Under the pieces are notes generated by a model. It ran no database searches. It was given only the letters and a program-made list of their open reading frames with translations, and was not told the DNA's origin. This document shows, in pieces, positions 1 through 7,537 of a DNA stretch of 64,000 nucleotides; position 1 is the stretch's first letter; every line of letters starts with the position of its first letter. Made by a program: the position numbers and the translations under genes. Source of the stretch: Photobacterium sanctipauli (GTDB lineage Bacteria > Pseudomonadota > Gammaproteobacteria > Enterobacterales > Vibrionaceae); NCBI RefSeq assembly GCF_003026495.1, contig NZ_PYMA01000006.1:186001-250000 (forward strand). The letters are read 5' to 3'.

Positions 1-338
1 GCTACATGGCCGTTGCTTCGTGCAAGCTCAATGCGGAACAAAACCTCGACAATGCCGAGCAGGTTAATGCCGTGGTCAACAACTGCCTTGACGGGTTTGA
101 ACCGGAAAGCAACGATCTGGTGTTGTGTAACCCCCCTTTCCACCAGCAGAATGCCATTACCAGTCACATTGCGTGGCAAATGTTTTGTGATGCCAAGCGC
201 GTTCTGAGAGCGAAAGGCCAGCTAATTATCATAGGAAACCGCCACCTCGGCTATGATGAGAAGCTCAAGCGCTTGTTTGGCAATGTAAAACTGATTGCCC
301 AGAATAATAAATTTGTTGTTTATCAATCGAATAAATAA
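1..338 (+). CDS. rlmG: Ribosomal RNA large subunit methyltransferase G, C-terminal part (partial)
   Basis: This is the last ~112 codons of a gene that begins before the window. The protein is a SAM-dependent methyltransferase; the RlmG family makes m2G1835 in 23S rRNA. The visible part holds the NPPFHQ motif (about residue 43 of the visible part), the signature that binds the target guanine in N2-guanine methyltransferases, followed by the end of the Rossmann-like fold (RAKGQLIIIGNRHLGY). RsmC shares this architecture, so RlmG against RsmC is decided on overall resemblance only. A hairpin that looks like its terminator follows at 357-376. Confidence 0.8.
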   Translation, partial: YMAVASCKLNAEQNLDNAEQVNAVVNNCLDGFEPESNDLVLCNPPFHQQNAITSHIAWQMFCDAKRVLRAKGQLIIIGNRHLGYDEKLKRLFGNVKLIAQNNKFVVYQSNK

Positions 339-356
339 CTACACTATGCCCTGTTT

Positions 357-386
357 GGTTGCTGCCAGCAGCAACCCTTTAATTTT
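357..386 (+). terminator. Probable rlmG terminator
   Basis: A perfect 8-bp stem, GGTTGCTG and CAGCAACC, with a CCAG loop, is followed by CTTTAATTTT. The T-run is interrupted, so termination may be partial. It lies between rlmG and yajG. Confidence 0.55.
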
Positions 387-401
387 AAGGATAAAGTCAT
401 T

Positions 402-971
402 ATGAAAAAGCTACTTCTTGCAGCTTCAGTTCTTGCCCTTACGGCCTGCTCAGCACCTTCTGAGCCTCAGTTGACCATCTCTCCTGAACCAGTGATTGCA
501 GCTCAACCAGTGGCGAATGGCCAACCGGTATCCATTGACAGCCGTGACCTGCGTACAGCCCAGTTTGTCGCTGTAGTCGACAGCGGTCGCCAAAATGTTC
601 AGCCAATTCACGCCACGCAAAACCTGCGCGTAACGCTGGAAGATGCCCTGACCCGCCAGCTAAGCGCACAAGGCTACCGCGTGACTGAAGACAGCGAAGG
701 CACGCTGCGCCTTGATATTCTTGAAGCCATGGTCAATGTTAAACATAGCGTGATGAGCCATGACCTAAACAGCAAGCTACAGTTACAACTGGTTGTCGAA
801 ACACCAAAAGGCAAGTTTGTTAAGCGCTACTCGGGTAAATCTGAGCGCTCCGGTGCCATGAGTGCCTCGGTTGAAGATATGGAACTGGCGATGAACAACC
901 TCATCACTGCCGTACTGAAAGACATCTATGCCGATCCTGAGCTAAACACCTACATGCAGGAGAACCTATAA
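402..971 (+). CDS. yajG: YajG-family outer-membrane lipoprotein
   Basis: A 189-residue lipoprotein of the YajG family, whose function is not established. The first 16 residues are a lipoprotein signal with lipobox LTAC, lipidated at Cys16 and followed by Ser17, which predicts sorting to the outer membrane. The remainder is a soluble periplasmic domain without obvious catalytic motifs. The stop codon abuts the ATG of the next gene, so the two are translationally linked. In E. coli yajG lies beside ampG, as here (with two genes between), which supports the assignment. Confidence 0.8.
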   Translation: MKKLLLAASVLALTACSAPSEPQLTISPEPVIAAQPVANGQPVSIDSRDLRTAQFVAVVDSGRQNVQPIHATQNLRVTLEDALTRQLSAQGYRVTEDSEGTLRLDILEAMVNVKHSVMSHDLNSKLQLQLVVETPKGKFVKRYSGKSERSGAMSASVEDMELAMNNLITAVLKDIYADPELNTYMQENL

Positions 972-1526
972 ATGAAGCGTTTTCTAGCCGCCCTGATGCT
1001 GTGCCTTGCCCTGCCGGTAAGTGCTGCCACTCAGGTACTCGTGACAACCAGCCTTGGCGACTTCACCATCGAGCTTGATGAAAAGAATGCGCCAATTTCA
1101 AGCCAGAACTTCCTGCGCTACGTGGAAGATGGCAGCTACGTCGACACCATTTTCCACCGCGTGATCCCGGGCTTTATGGCACAGGGCGGTGGCTTTGACC
1201 AAGACATGAAGCGCCGTTCGAGTTACGAGCCAATCAAAAACGAATCCACCAATGGTGTGAGCAACGCGCGCGCAACAGTGGCAATGGCCCGTACCCAAGC
1301 CCCTGATTCAGCCACGCGTCAGTTCTACATCAACTACCAAAACAACAGCTTCCTCGATGCCAAAGGCAGCCAGCCTGGCTATGCCGTGTTCGGAAAAGTT
1401 GTGAACGGGTTCGCAGTTATTGAAAAAATGGCGCAAATTCCGACCACAACCATACGCTCTATGGGTATGAAAGATGTACCCCAGCAACCTATAGTTATTA
1501 AGGCTATTAAAATTATTAAAAACTAG
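972..1526 (+). CDS. Periplasmic cyclophilin-type peptidyl-prolyl isomerase
   Basis: A 184-residue cyclophilin that isomerises proline peptide bonds. Residues 1-18 are a Sec signal peptide ending VSAA, so it acts in the periplasm. The cyclophilin core is clear: the motif IFHRVIPGFMAQGG contains the catalytic Arg and the Phe/Met/Gln of the substrate pocket, and further on comes ATVAMART. It resembles PpiA of E. coli. The ATG directly follows the yajG stop, with an AGGAG Shine-Dalgarno inside the end of yajG, so it is in the same transcript. I have not given it the symbol ppiA because Vibrionaceae carry several exported cyclophilins. Confidence 0.88.
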   Translation: MKRFLAALMLCLALPVSAATQVLVTTSLGDFTIELDEKNAPISSQNFLRYVEDGSYVDTIFHRVIPGFMAQGGGFDQDMKRRSSYEPIKNESTNGVSNARATVAMARTQAPDSATRQFYINYQNNSFLDAKGSQPGYAVFGKVVNGFAVIEKMAQIPTTTIRSMGMKDVPQQPIVIKAIKIIKN

Positions 1527-1540
1527 GCATAGGCAGATTG

Positions 1541-1570
1541 TCACCTGATCATCTGTTTATGATCAGGTGA
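1541..1570 (+). promoter_or_regulatory. Perfect 12-bp hairpin covering the ribosome binding site of the next gene
   Basis: TCACCTGATCAT and its exact complement ATGATCAGGTGA flank a 6-nt loop (CTGTTT). The right arm contains AGGTGA (1565-1570), the only good Shine-Dalgarno for the ATG at 1576, spaced 5 nt away. In RNA the stem would hide that site. There is no T-run after it, so it is not a normal terminator. The sequence shows the hairpin; a regulatory role is inference. Confidence 0.6.
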
Positions 1571-1575
1571 CCACC

Positions 1576-1938
1576 ATGCTTAAGCTCGTTTCATCTCAGC
1601 CTGAGGTTCCTTCCGAGCAGATCAGTCAGCACATTGCCGACTATGCCCCAGCCATTGCACTCAGTGCCCTTGGCACAGTGAATGGCGATGTTAACTATGA
1701 CTCGATGAAAGTCACTGTCACCGAACACCTCCACGATTGGTGGAAGTTGTCCGTGCCTTCCGGTACCCCGGACGATAACTACGAATCCGCCTACTGGTAC
1801 CTTGTCCATTTGCTCGAATCACTGGAAGAGCATGAATTATTGGGCAATAACTTTATGCAGTTCAAAGTCACCTCTACCGCGCAATACTTGCTCGGCGTTG
1901 GCGAGCACCAAACCAAGATGCAAGGGATAAGGCCCTGA
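1576..1938 (+). CDS. Small protein of unknown function
   Basis: I do not recognise this 120-residue protein. It has no signal peptide and no membrane segment. It is acidic, with a Trp/Tyr-rich middle (HDWWKL, ESAYWYLVHLLESLEEHELL) that suggests a helical soluble fold. The ATG at 1576 is chosen because AGGTGA precedes it by 5 nt; a GTG at 1567 would add three residues but lies inside the hairpin and has no Shine-Dalgarno. It follows the isomerase and precedes ampG, with a terminator after it at 2015-2042. Codon use looks like that of its neighbours, so it is probably a genuine gene. Confidence 0.7.
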   Translation: MLKLVSSQPEVPSEQISQHIADYAPAIALSALGTVNGDVNYDSMKVTVTEHLHDWWKLSVPSGTPDDNYESAYWYLVHLLESLEEHELLGNNFMQFKVTSTAQYLLGVGEHQTKMQGIRP

Positions 1939-2014
1939 TCCATTCCGCCCTTCCCTATTTTGATGAACCCGACGCACTTCGTCTCTTTTTCTTGCCAAGC
2001 TATGACCAAACACG

Positions 2015-2042
2015 GCCTATCAGCATCTGTGATAGGCTTTTT
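2015..2042 (+). terminator. Rho-independent terminator
   Basis: A perfect 8-bp stem GCCTATCA/TGATAGGC with a 7-nt loop is followed by five T residues. It ends the yajG-isomerase-small-protein unit and separates it from ampG. Confidence 0.8.
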
Positions 2043-2127
2043 AACTAATTTTGACTGTATTTTTACGCAATAACCCAGTAGCTTAGCTTTATAATTTGCT
2101 ACCAACATTAGGAAAACCGGGGAAGAC

Positions 2128-3483
2128 ATGGAGCAATCAATTGACGAAAACAAACTAGGCTGGCGAGTCTACCTCGAAAAGAAAGTGCTGATTTTATTGG
2201 CCTTGGGGTTTTCATCAGGCCTGCCGTTACTGTTGGTTTTTGGCACCTTGTCATTCTGGCTGCGCGAAGCGGAAGTTAGCCGGACAGACATTGGTTTTTT
2301 TAGCTGGGTAGCGCTGGCTTACGGCTTCAAATGGGTATGGTCGCCCCTTATCGATCGCTTCCCGATTCCCATCCTTTCGTCATTGCTGGGGCGGCGCCGT
2401 GGATGGATGGTGTTCTCGCAATTACTGATTATCGCCTCTTTATACGGCATGGCAGTCAGCAATCCCCAAGTTGATTTACTGCAACTGGCAATCTTCGCCG
2501 TGATTGTAGCTTTCTCCTCGGCATCACAAGACATCGTGATTGATGCCTACCGTATTGAAATGGCATCAGAGCGACTTCAGGCAGCGCTTGCAGCAGCCTA
2601 CATGACAGGCTACCGGCTGGCGATGATCATGGCCGGCGCGGGCGCGCTTGCCTTTGCTGCCTGGTTTGGCTCCGACACCGGATACGATCCAACTGGCTGG
2701 AAGTATGCCTACCTCATCATGGCTGGCTTTATGCTGGTTGGCTTGATCACCGCGTTGTGCATCCACGAGCCAGATGTTGATAGCTCGCAAATGGACAACG
2801 TGGAAAGAGAATACCGCCAGCAGCTAATCGATAAGGGAACAAGCCCAAGAGTGGCAAGGCTCACCGCTTGGTTCTACACCGCTGCCGTGATGCCATTTAA
2901 AGACTTCTTTGAGCGCTACGGCAAACAAGCCCTGCTCATTTTAGCCTTGATTGGCTGCTACCGTATTTCAGATGTGGTGATGGGCGTGATGGCCAATGCC
3001 TTTTATGTGGATATGGGCTTTACCAAAACCCAGGTCGCCTCAGTATCTAAAATCTATGGGGTGATCATGACCTTGGTCGGAGCGGGGCTTGGCGGGATTT
3101 TGGTCAGCAAATACTCGACCATGCGAATTCTGGCGTTGGGTGCCGTACTTGCGGCAATCACCAATATGGCCTTTATGATGTTCACCTATATTGGCAACAG
3201 CGTGCCAATGCTGACCGTGGTCATTTCGCTGGACAACCTCAGTGCGGGGATCGCAACGGCCGCATTTATTACTTATATGTCTAGCCTGACCAACGTGGCA
3301 TTTTCTGCCACCCAGTATGCTTTGTTCAGCTCTATCATGTTGCTGTTCCCGAAATTCATTGCCGGCTTCTCGGGGCTATATGTCGATCAGTTTGGCTATA
3401 ACATCTTTTTCTTCACTACCGCGTTAATTGGCCTGCCTGTACTTGGGCTCATTTATATCGTCAATAAGCACAATCCTCACTAG
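2128..3483 (+). CDS. ampG: AmpG-type muropeptide permease
   Basis: A 451-residue major-facilitator-superfamily inner-membrane transporter. AmpG brings anhydro-muropeptides (GlcNAc-anhydroMurNAc peptides) into the cytoplasm for cell-wall recycling. About a dozen hydrophobic segments are visible from residue ~17 to the C-terminus. Family-like sequences include LGFSSGLPLLLVFGTLSFWL near the start and a conserved SQDIVIDAYRIE segment at about residue 132. The length fits the shorter AmpG forms (E. coli AmpG is 491). It has its own terminator and lies near yajG as in E. coli. Confidence 0.9.
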   Translation: MEQSIDENKLGWRVYLEKKVLILLALGFSSGLPLLLVFGTLSFWLREAEVSRTDIGFFSWVALAYGFKWVWSPLIDRFPIPILSSLLGRRRGWMVFSQLLIIASLYGMAVSNPQVDLLQLAIFAVIVAFSSASQDIVIDAYRIEMASERLQAALAAAYMTGYRLAMIMAGAGALAFAAWFGSDTGYDPTGWKYAYLIMAGFMLVGLITALCIHEPDVDSSQMDNVEREYRQQLIDKGTSPRVARLTAWFYTAAVMPFKDFFERYGKQALLILALIGCYRISDVVMGVMANAFYVDMGFTKTQVASVSKIYGVIMTLVGAGLGGILVSKYSTMRILALGAVLAAITNMAFMMFTYIGNSVPMLTVVISLDNLSAGIATAAFITYMSSLTNVAFSATQYALFSSIMLLFPKFIAGFSGLYVDQFGYNIFFFTTALIGLPVLGLIYIVNKHNPH

Positions 3484-3530
3484 TGTAATCCACGCAATTT
3501 ACTGCCTATATGCAATCAAATTAATTTAAA

Positions 3531-3565
3531 GGCGTATATCTGTTGATCAGGTATACGCCTTTTTT
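3531..3565 (+). terminator. ampG terminator
   Basis: The arms GGCGTATA and TATACGCC form a perfect 8-bp stem over a 13-nt loop, followed by six T residues. Confidence 0.8.
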
Positions 3566-3667
3566 AGCTTTTGCACACATTTCATTGGCGTAAGCAATAT
3601 AAATTGCCGCGTTAGATGGGCTACTTCTCACTTAGTTCAGAAAAAATACATTTAAATTCTTAAAAAA

Positions 3668-3725
3668 TAGGATCAAGATCACCAAACCCCTAAAATGAAA
3701 TCGATTACAAGAGATCAAGATCACA
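3668..3725 (+). promoter_or_regulatory. Pair of CRP-like sites upstream of tsx
   Basis: The 12-mer GATCAAGATCAC occurs at 3671-3682 and again at 3713-3724, exactly 42 bp apart, which is four DNA turns. Each contains a good TCAC half-site and a poorer first half of the CRP pattern TGTGA-N6-TCACA (TAGGA and AGAGA). The second is centred about 71 bp before the start point predicted from the promoter at 3754-3782, a usual place for a CRP activator site. Factor identity is inference. Confidence 0.45.
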
Positions 3726-3739
3726 TTTAGCAAAGGATT

Positions 3740-3755
3740 GCGCAAACGTTACATT
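3740..3755 (+). promoter_or_regulatory. LacI-family (CytR or PurR-like) operator candidate
   Basis: GCGCAAACGTTACATT matches the PurR consensus ACGCAAACGTTTTCGT strongly in its left half and core but poorly at the right. It lies between the nearer CRP-like site and the promoter. In E. coli tsx is controlled by CRP and CytR, so CytR is the more natural candidate. Confidence 0.35.
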
Positions 3756-3782
3756 CACAAGCGTGACATAAAACAATAGAAT
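3754..3782 (+). promoter_or_regulatory. Sigma-70 promoter of tsx
   Basis: TTCACA (one mismatch to TTGACA) is separated by 17 bp from TAGAAT (one mismatch to TATAAT). This leaves a leader of about 60 nt before the ATG at 3850, which contains a small CGGAC/GTCCG hairpin at 3799-3818. Confidence 0.6.
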
Positions 3783-3849
3783 TGCCGCCAACAAAACACG
3801 GACACCCTAAAAAGTCCGGTTAAATAACACAATTAGCGAGAGTTCACCC

Positions 3850-4581
3850 ATGCGTAAATCACTAGTAGCACTAGGCGTAGTTGCAGCAACAGTTGCAGCA
3901 GTTCCAGCACAAGCTGAATACCTATACGGTTTCGGTAACGTAAGCGTTAACTACCTAGATTGGTCAAACGGCACTGAAAACCGCTCAGGCAAGGAAGATT
4001 TCCTATACCTAGAGCTTGAAGGTGGCGCAGGCTTTACTTGGGGTGAGCTATACGGTTTCTTCGATCTTGAAAACGTACAAGACGGTGCGGGCGAAACTCG
4101 TGCTGCAAGTAAAGGTTCTATCGCGGTTAAGACTGGCCTTGATGAGCTACGTGTATACGCACAAACATACTCTACTGAAAACGGCGGCTGGCACGTACGT
4201 AACAACGTACTAGGTCTATCTTACAACATGAGTGGTGACGGCTGGTTCTTCAACCCATTCGTGGGCTTCCACCACACTAACACTGCTGGCTTTGTTGGCA
4301 TGAACGGTGGTATGGCTGGTTGGGTAGCTGGCTACAACTTCAACGCATTCGGCGAAAGCTTCATGGTGTCTAACTGGCACGAAACTGAGTTTGCACGTAA
4401 AGATGGTTACGTAGCAGCTTCTGGCGAATCTGACGATCTAACAGCTAACGGTGCAATCGCACTATGGTGGAACGCAACTGATACAATCACAACTGGTGTT
4501 CAGTACCGTTACGCAGAAAACAAGCTAGGTCAATCTGGCTACGACAACGCTGTTATCTATACAGTTAAGTACAACTTCTAA
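3850..4581 (+). CDS. tsx: Tsx-family outer-membrane channel
   Basis: A 243-residue outer-membrane beta-barrel of the nucleoside-specific channel (Tsx/OmpK) family. Residues 1-22 are a signal peptide ending AQA. The mature protein alternates polar and aromatic residues in strands (FLYLELEGG, LYGFFDLENV, WWNATDTITTGVQYRY) and ends in Phe, the signal for BAM-dependent insertion. Codon use is strongly biased (Leu mostly CTA, many GTT/GCT/GGT), much more than in the adjacent ompK, which suggests very high expression. Upstream CRP-like and CytR-like sites fit nucleoside uptake control. The substrate is not proven here. Confidence 0.8.
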   Translation: MRKSLVALGVVAATVAAVPAQAEYLYGFGNVSVNYLDWSNGTENRSGKEDFLYLELEGGAGFTWGELYGFFDLENVQDGAGETRAASKGSIAVKTGLDELRVYAQTYSTENGGWHVRNNVLGLSYNMSGDGWFFNPFVGFHHTNTAGFVGMNGGMAGWVAGYNFNAFGESFMVSNWHETEFARKDGYVAASGESDDLTANGAIALWWNATDTITTGVQYRYAENKLGQSGYDNAVIYTVKYNF

Positions 4582-4597
4582 TCCAAGTTGTTACGAT

Positions 4598-4625
4598 AAA
4601 AAAAGCACCTCCGGGTGCTTTTTTT
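4598..4625 (+). terminator. tsx terminator
   Basis: AAAAAAGCACC and GGGTGCTTTTTT pair perfectly over a 2-3 nt loop and end in a run of seven T residues. A strong intrinsic terminator. Confidence 0.9.
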
Positions 4626-4961
4626 GTGCCTGATACCTAGCCCGCCCGCTTTCTCTCAAAAATAAGATAGAAGTTATCTTCAAGACAACGCCGCTTTGTC
4701 ATTCATTTTCCAACCAATTTTTTCTTCGCCTTCATTTTAAAGGCAAGATCCTTGCCTAGCCTTTAAGACCGTGAACCAAGGTTGAGAAATTCCGCTAGCC
4801 TTTATAACAATGAAGAAGCTGTGTTTTGCTCCTTCACTTCCACCGCTTCAACACCGTGATGACTTCAATCGATAACAGCATCAAACCTACGCACATTATT
4901 ACAACGCAGTAGGTAACGGGTCGAAGAATAAGCAATGGCAAATGGCTAGCGAGACGTGATC
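4626..4961 (+). other. ompK upstream region
   Basis: About 335 bp without a gene. It contains a perfect AGGCAAG/CTTGCCT hairpin with a 3-nt loop (about 4739-4757), and a weak promoter candidate, TTGAGA with TATAAC 15 bp downstream (about 4783-4809). No other clear signal was found. Confidence 0.4.
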
Positions 4962-5789
4962 ATGCATAAAACTTTGACAGCTATCAGTATCAGCTCTGCC
5001 TTGGCCTTATCTGGCCACAGTTTCGCCGTCGACTACTCCGACGATATACATAAAAACGACTATAAATGGTTCCAATTTAACTTGATGTACGCCCTCGAAG
5101 AGTTGCCTCGCTCGCCGGATGCGCGTTCAGGCCATGACTACCTCGAAATGGAATTCGGCGGCCGTTCCGGTATTTTCGATTTATATGGCTACGTCGATGT
5201 TTTCGACCTAACCGACCACGATGCCAGCGATAAAAATGACCGGGCAAAAATATTCATGAAGTTTGCGCCTCGGCTATCGCTTGATGCCATGACAAAAAAA
5301 GATTTGTCTATCGGGCCATTCCAGGAATTTTACATTGCCACCCTGTTCAACTGGGATGGCGGATATTCAAAAAATAGCGACTTCCCGCCGGTTAATAACT
5401 CTTTTTGGGGCATAGGTAGCGACGTTCAAGTGCCTTGGTTTGGCAAAGTTGGCCTCAACCTATACGGCACCTATGACATCAACAATAAGGACTGGAACGG
5501 TTTGCAGCTTTCCACCAACTGGTTCAAGCCCTTCTATACCTTCAGCAATGGAACCTTTATGGCCTACCAAGGCTACATCGATTACCAGTTCGCTGCCGAC
5601 GATACCTTCAAGGGCAATGATCAAGCCAACCATGGTGGGGTCATGTTCAACGGCTTCTACTGGCACTCCGATCGCTATTCGCTAGGCTATGGTTTCAAGC
5701 TATACCATGATGTTTACTTAATCGAAGATAGTGCAGACCTTGAATCTACGGGCATCAGCCATTACTTCTCAGCCATCTACAAATTCTAG
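4962..5789 (+). CDS. ompK: Outer-membrane protein OmpK
   Basis: A 275-residue porin of the Tsx family that closely resembles Vibrio OmpK, known as a receptor for broad-range vibriophages such as KVP40. Signal peptide 1-22 ends SFA, and the mature start VDYSDDIHKNDYKW is typical of OmpK. Other hallmarks are YLEMEFGGRSGIFDLYGYVD, KIFMKFAPR and WFGKVGLNLYGTY, with a C-terminal Phe. A GTG at 4956 would add two residues; the ATG at 4962 gives a cleaner signal peptide. No terminator is obvious, only a 6-bp hairpin at 5828-5845. Having tsx and ompK side by side suggests an old duplication. Confidence 0.9.
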   Translation: MHKTLTAISISSALALSGHSFAVDYSDDIHKNDYKWFQFNLMYALEELPRSPDARSGHDYLEMEFGGRSGIFDLYGYVDVFDLTDHDASDKNDRAKIFMKFAPRLSLDAMTKKDLSIGPFQEFYIATLFNWDGGYSKNSDFPPVNNSFWGIGSDVQVPWFGKVGLNLYGTYDINNKDWNGLQLSTNWFKPFYTFSNGTFMAYQGYIDYQFAADDTFKGNDQANHGGVMFNGFYWHSDRYSLGYGFKLYHDVYLIEDSADLESTGISHYFSAIYKF

Positions 5790-5924
5790 CCATAGCCAAA
5801 ACCTATCTAGATTAACCATACCTACCCAGCTCATGGAAGAGCTGCACTTTCCACTTTAGGGTTTTCCCACTCCCCAGTGCTATGATGCGTTTGTCTTCTT
5901 TATGCCTGACATGGAACAGTAGCA

Positions 5925-6824
5925 ATGAACATCACCGTTGTGGGTGCGGGAGCTGTGGGCCGCCTTTGGGGTAGTCAACTTAGCCGGCATCACAAGATCC
6001 AGTTTTGGACCCGCCAGCCAGTAGACAATATTCGTTTTAGCTTTAATACGCTTGACGGGATCACCCATCCCTTGGCTTTTGTTGCCAATGACGCAATGCA
6101 GCTTGCTAGCAGTGATTTAATTATTGTGACCGTAAAAGCTTTTCAGGTGGAAACCGCCCTCGGTCAACTAAAAGCAAAGATACCCACTTCAACACCTGTG
6201 GTTATCATGCATAACGGAATGGGGACCCACAAGCGGGTAGAAGCACTGCTACCGGAGAATCCAATTATCTATGCCACCACCGCCCAAGCGGCATATCGGC
6301 CGGATGAAGACACCTTAGCCCATACCGGTATTGGCCAAACATGGCTCGGTGGGCTAAACCTGCGAGCAAAAAAACTGAGCGATCTTGCCGGGCACTTCGA
6401 GCTTGCCCTGGCACCAACGCAGTGGCATCCAGACATTTTCCAGCCCTTATGGACTAAGCTAGCGATAAACTGTGCCATCAATCCACTGACCGCTATTCAC
6501 CAGTGCCGCAACGGCGAGCTGGCTCAGGCAGGGTACCAAACACAACTCGCCACCATTTGTGATGAGGTTGCCATGGTGATGAGCGCCGAAGGCTACCCCA
6601 CCAGCGGGCCATTACTGAAGCAGCAAGTGGATAAGGTTATTTTGGCAACAGCCAGTAATTTTTCTTCAATGAATCAAGATGTTTGCCAACAAAGAGCCAC
6701 TGAAATCGACTATATTACCGGCTACCTAGTCGAACGTGCCAAGGCGCACGGTATCGAGGTTGCGGAAAACCTCAGGCTATGGCAACAGATCAAACAACTG
6801 GAGCAACAATACCATGACAGATAA
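5925..6824 (+). CDS. panE: 2-dehydropantoate 2-reductase (ketopantoate reductase)
   Basis: A 299-residue cytoplasmic enzyme that reduces ketopantoate to pantoate with NADPH, for coenzyme A synthesis. The N-terminal Rossmann motif GAGAVGRLWG (residues 7-16) binds the cofactor. The C-terminal helical domain contains KLAINCAINPLTA, which holds the catalytic Lys and the Asn of the family. Length matches E. coli PanE (303). Its last 11 bases overlap the start of yajL, so the two are one transcript, in the inverse order to E. coli where yajL precedes panE. Confidence 0.92.
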   Translation: MNITVVGAGAVGRLWGSQLSRHHKIQFWTRQPVDNIRFSFNTLDGITHPLAFVANDAMQLASSDLIIVTVKAFQVETALGQLKAKIPTSTPVVIMHNGMGTHKRVEALLPENPIIYATTAQAAYRPDEDTLAHTGIGQTWLGGLNLRAKKLSDLAGHFELALAPTQWHPDIFQPLWTKLAINCAINPLTAIHQCRNGELAQAGYQTQLATICDEVAMVMSAEGYPTSGPLLKQQVDKVILATASNFSSMNQDVCQQRATEIDYITGYLVERAKAHGIEVAENLRLWQQIKQLEQQYHDR

Positions 6825-7431
6825 CGTATCCGCCCCAATCAAGGTTGCGGTGTGCATCGCCCCCGGCACCGAAGAAATGGAAGCCATCACGACCATTGAT
6901 ATCTTGATCCGTGCAGGCTATGAAGTCACGACAGCGAGCGTCGCCTCCGACGGTGCACTGATCATGACGGGCTCCCGTGGTATTAAGTTGGTCGCCGATA
7001 CGGCATTGGTGAACATTGCCGACGACCCTTTCGATTGTGTGGTACTACCCGGCGGCGTGGGCGGTGCGGAGTGTTTTCGTGACAGCCCGCTGCTGGTTGA
7101 GTTTGTTAACCAGCATAAGTATGACGGCAAGCTAATTGCGGCTATCTGCGCTGCACCAGCTGTGGTACTTGAGCATCACAAACTCTATCCAGACGCACTG
7201 ATGACGGCTCACCCGGCGTTTATTGAGCAGATCCCTGAAGATCGCCGTCGCACCAAGCGGGTATTATACGATGTGAACAACCATTTGCTGACCAGCCAAG
7301 GTCCCGGCACCGCGCAAGAGTTTGCCTTTGAAATCATCGTCAAGCTCAGCAGCAAGGAGCATGCCGCCAGCGTGGCCGAGCCAATGGTGGTATGGCCGAA
7401 CATGCACTACGGTATTTTGCCGAGAAAGTAA
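6814..7431 (+). CDS. yajL: DJ-1/ThiJ/PfpI family protein YajL
   Basis: A 205-residue DJ-1 superfamily protein. YajL has been described as a chaperone and protein deglycase that protects against electrophile and oxidative stress; the deglycase role is debated. The nucleophile-elbow cysteine is Cys112 in AAICAAPAVV, and the partner Glu lies in GTEEMEA (residues 19-25). The ATG at 6814 overlaps the panE stop by 11 bp and matches the normal N-terminus; an upstream in-frame start at 6736 lies within panE and is unlikely. A convergent terminator separates it from thiI. Confidence 0.9.
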   Translation: MTDNVSAPIKVAVCIAPGTEEMEAITTIDILIRAGYEVTTASVASDGALIMTGSRGIKLVADTALVNIADDPFDCVVLPGGVGGAECFRDSPLLVEFVNQHKYDGKLIAAICAAPAVVLEHHKLYPDALMTAHPAFIEQIPEDRRRTKRVLYDVNNHLLTSQGPGTAQEFAFEIIVKLSSKEHAASVAEPMVVWPNMHYGILPRK

Positions 7432-7455
7432 GGCTTACAACCAGAGAAAGGCATA

Positions 7456-7487
7456 AAAAAAACGAGAGCTAGATGCTCTCGTTTTTA
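7456..7487. terminator. Bidirectional terminator between yajL and thiI
   Basis: AAAACGAGAGC and GCTCTCGTTTT form an 11-bp stem with loop TAGAT. T-runs occur on both strands, suiting the convergent genes. Confidence 0.85.
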
Positions 7488-7537
7488 TTTTTGTATCAGC
7501 TAGTTACTCATAGGAGCATAGCTTCACGGTACCGCTG

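Noticed and set aside
5925..7431. Longer start of yajL at 6736
   Set aside because: The added 26 residues are encoded inside panE in another frame and do not match the family N-terminus.
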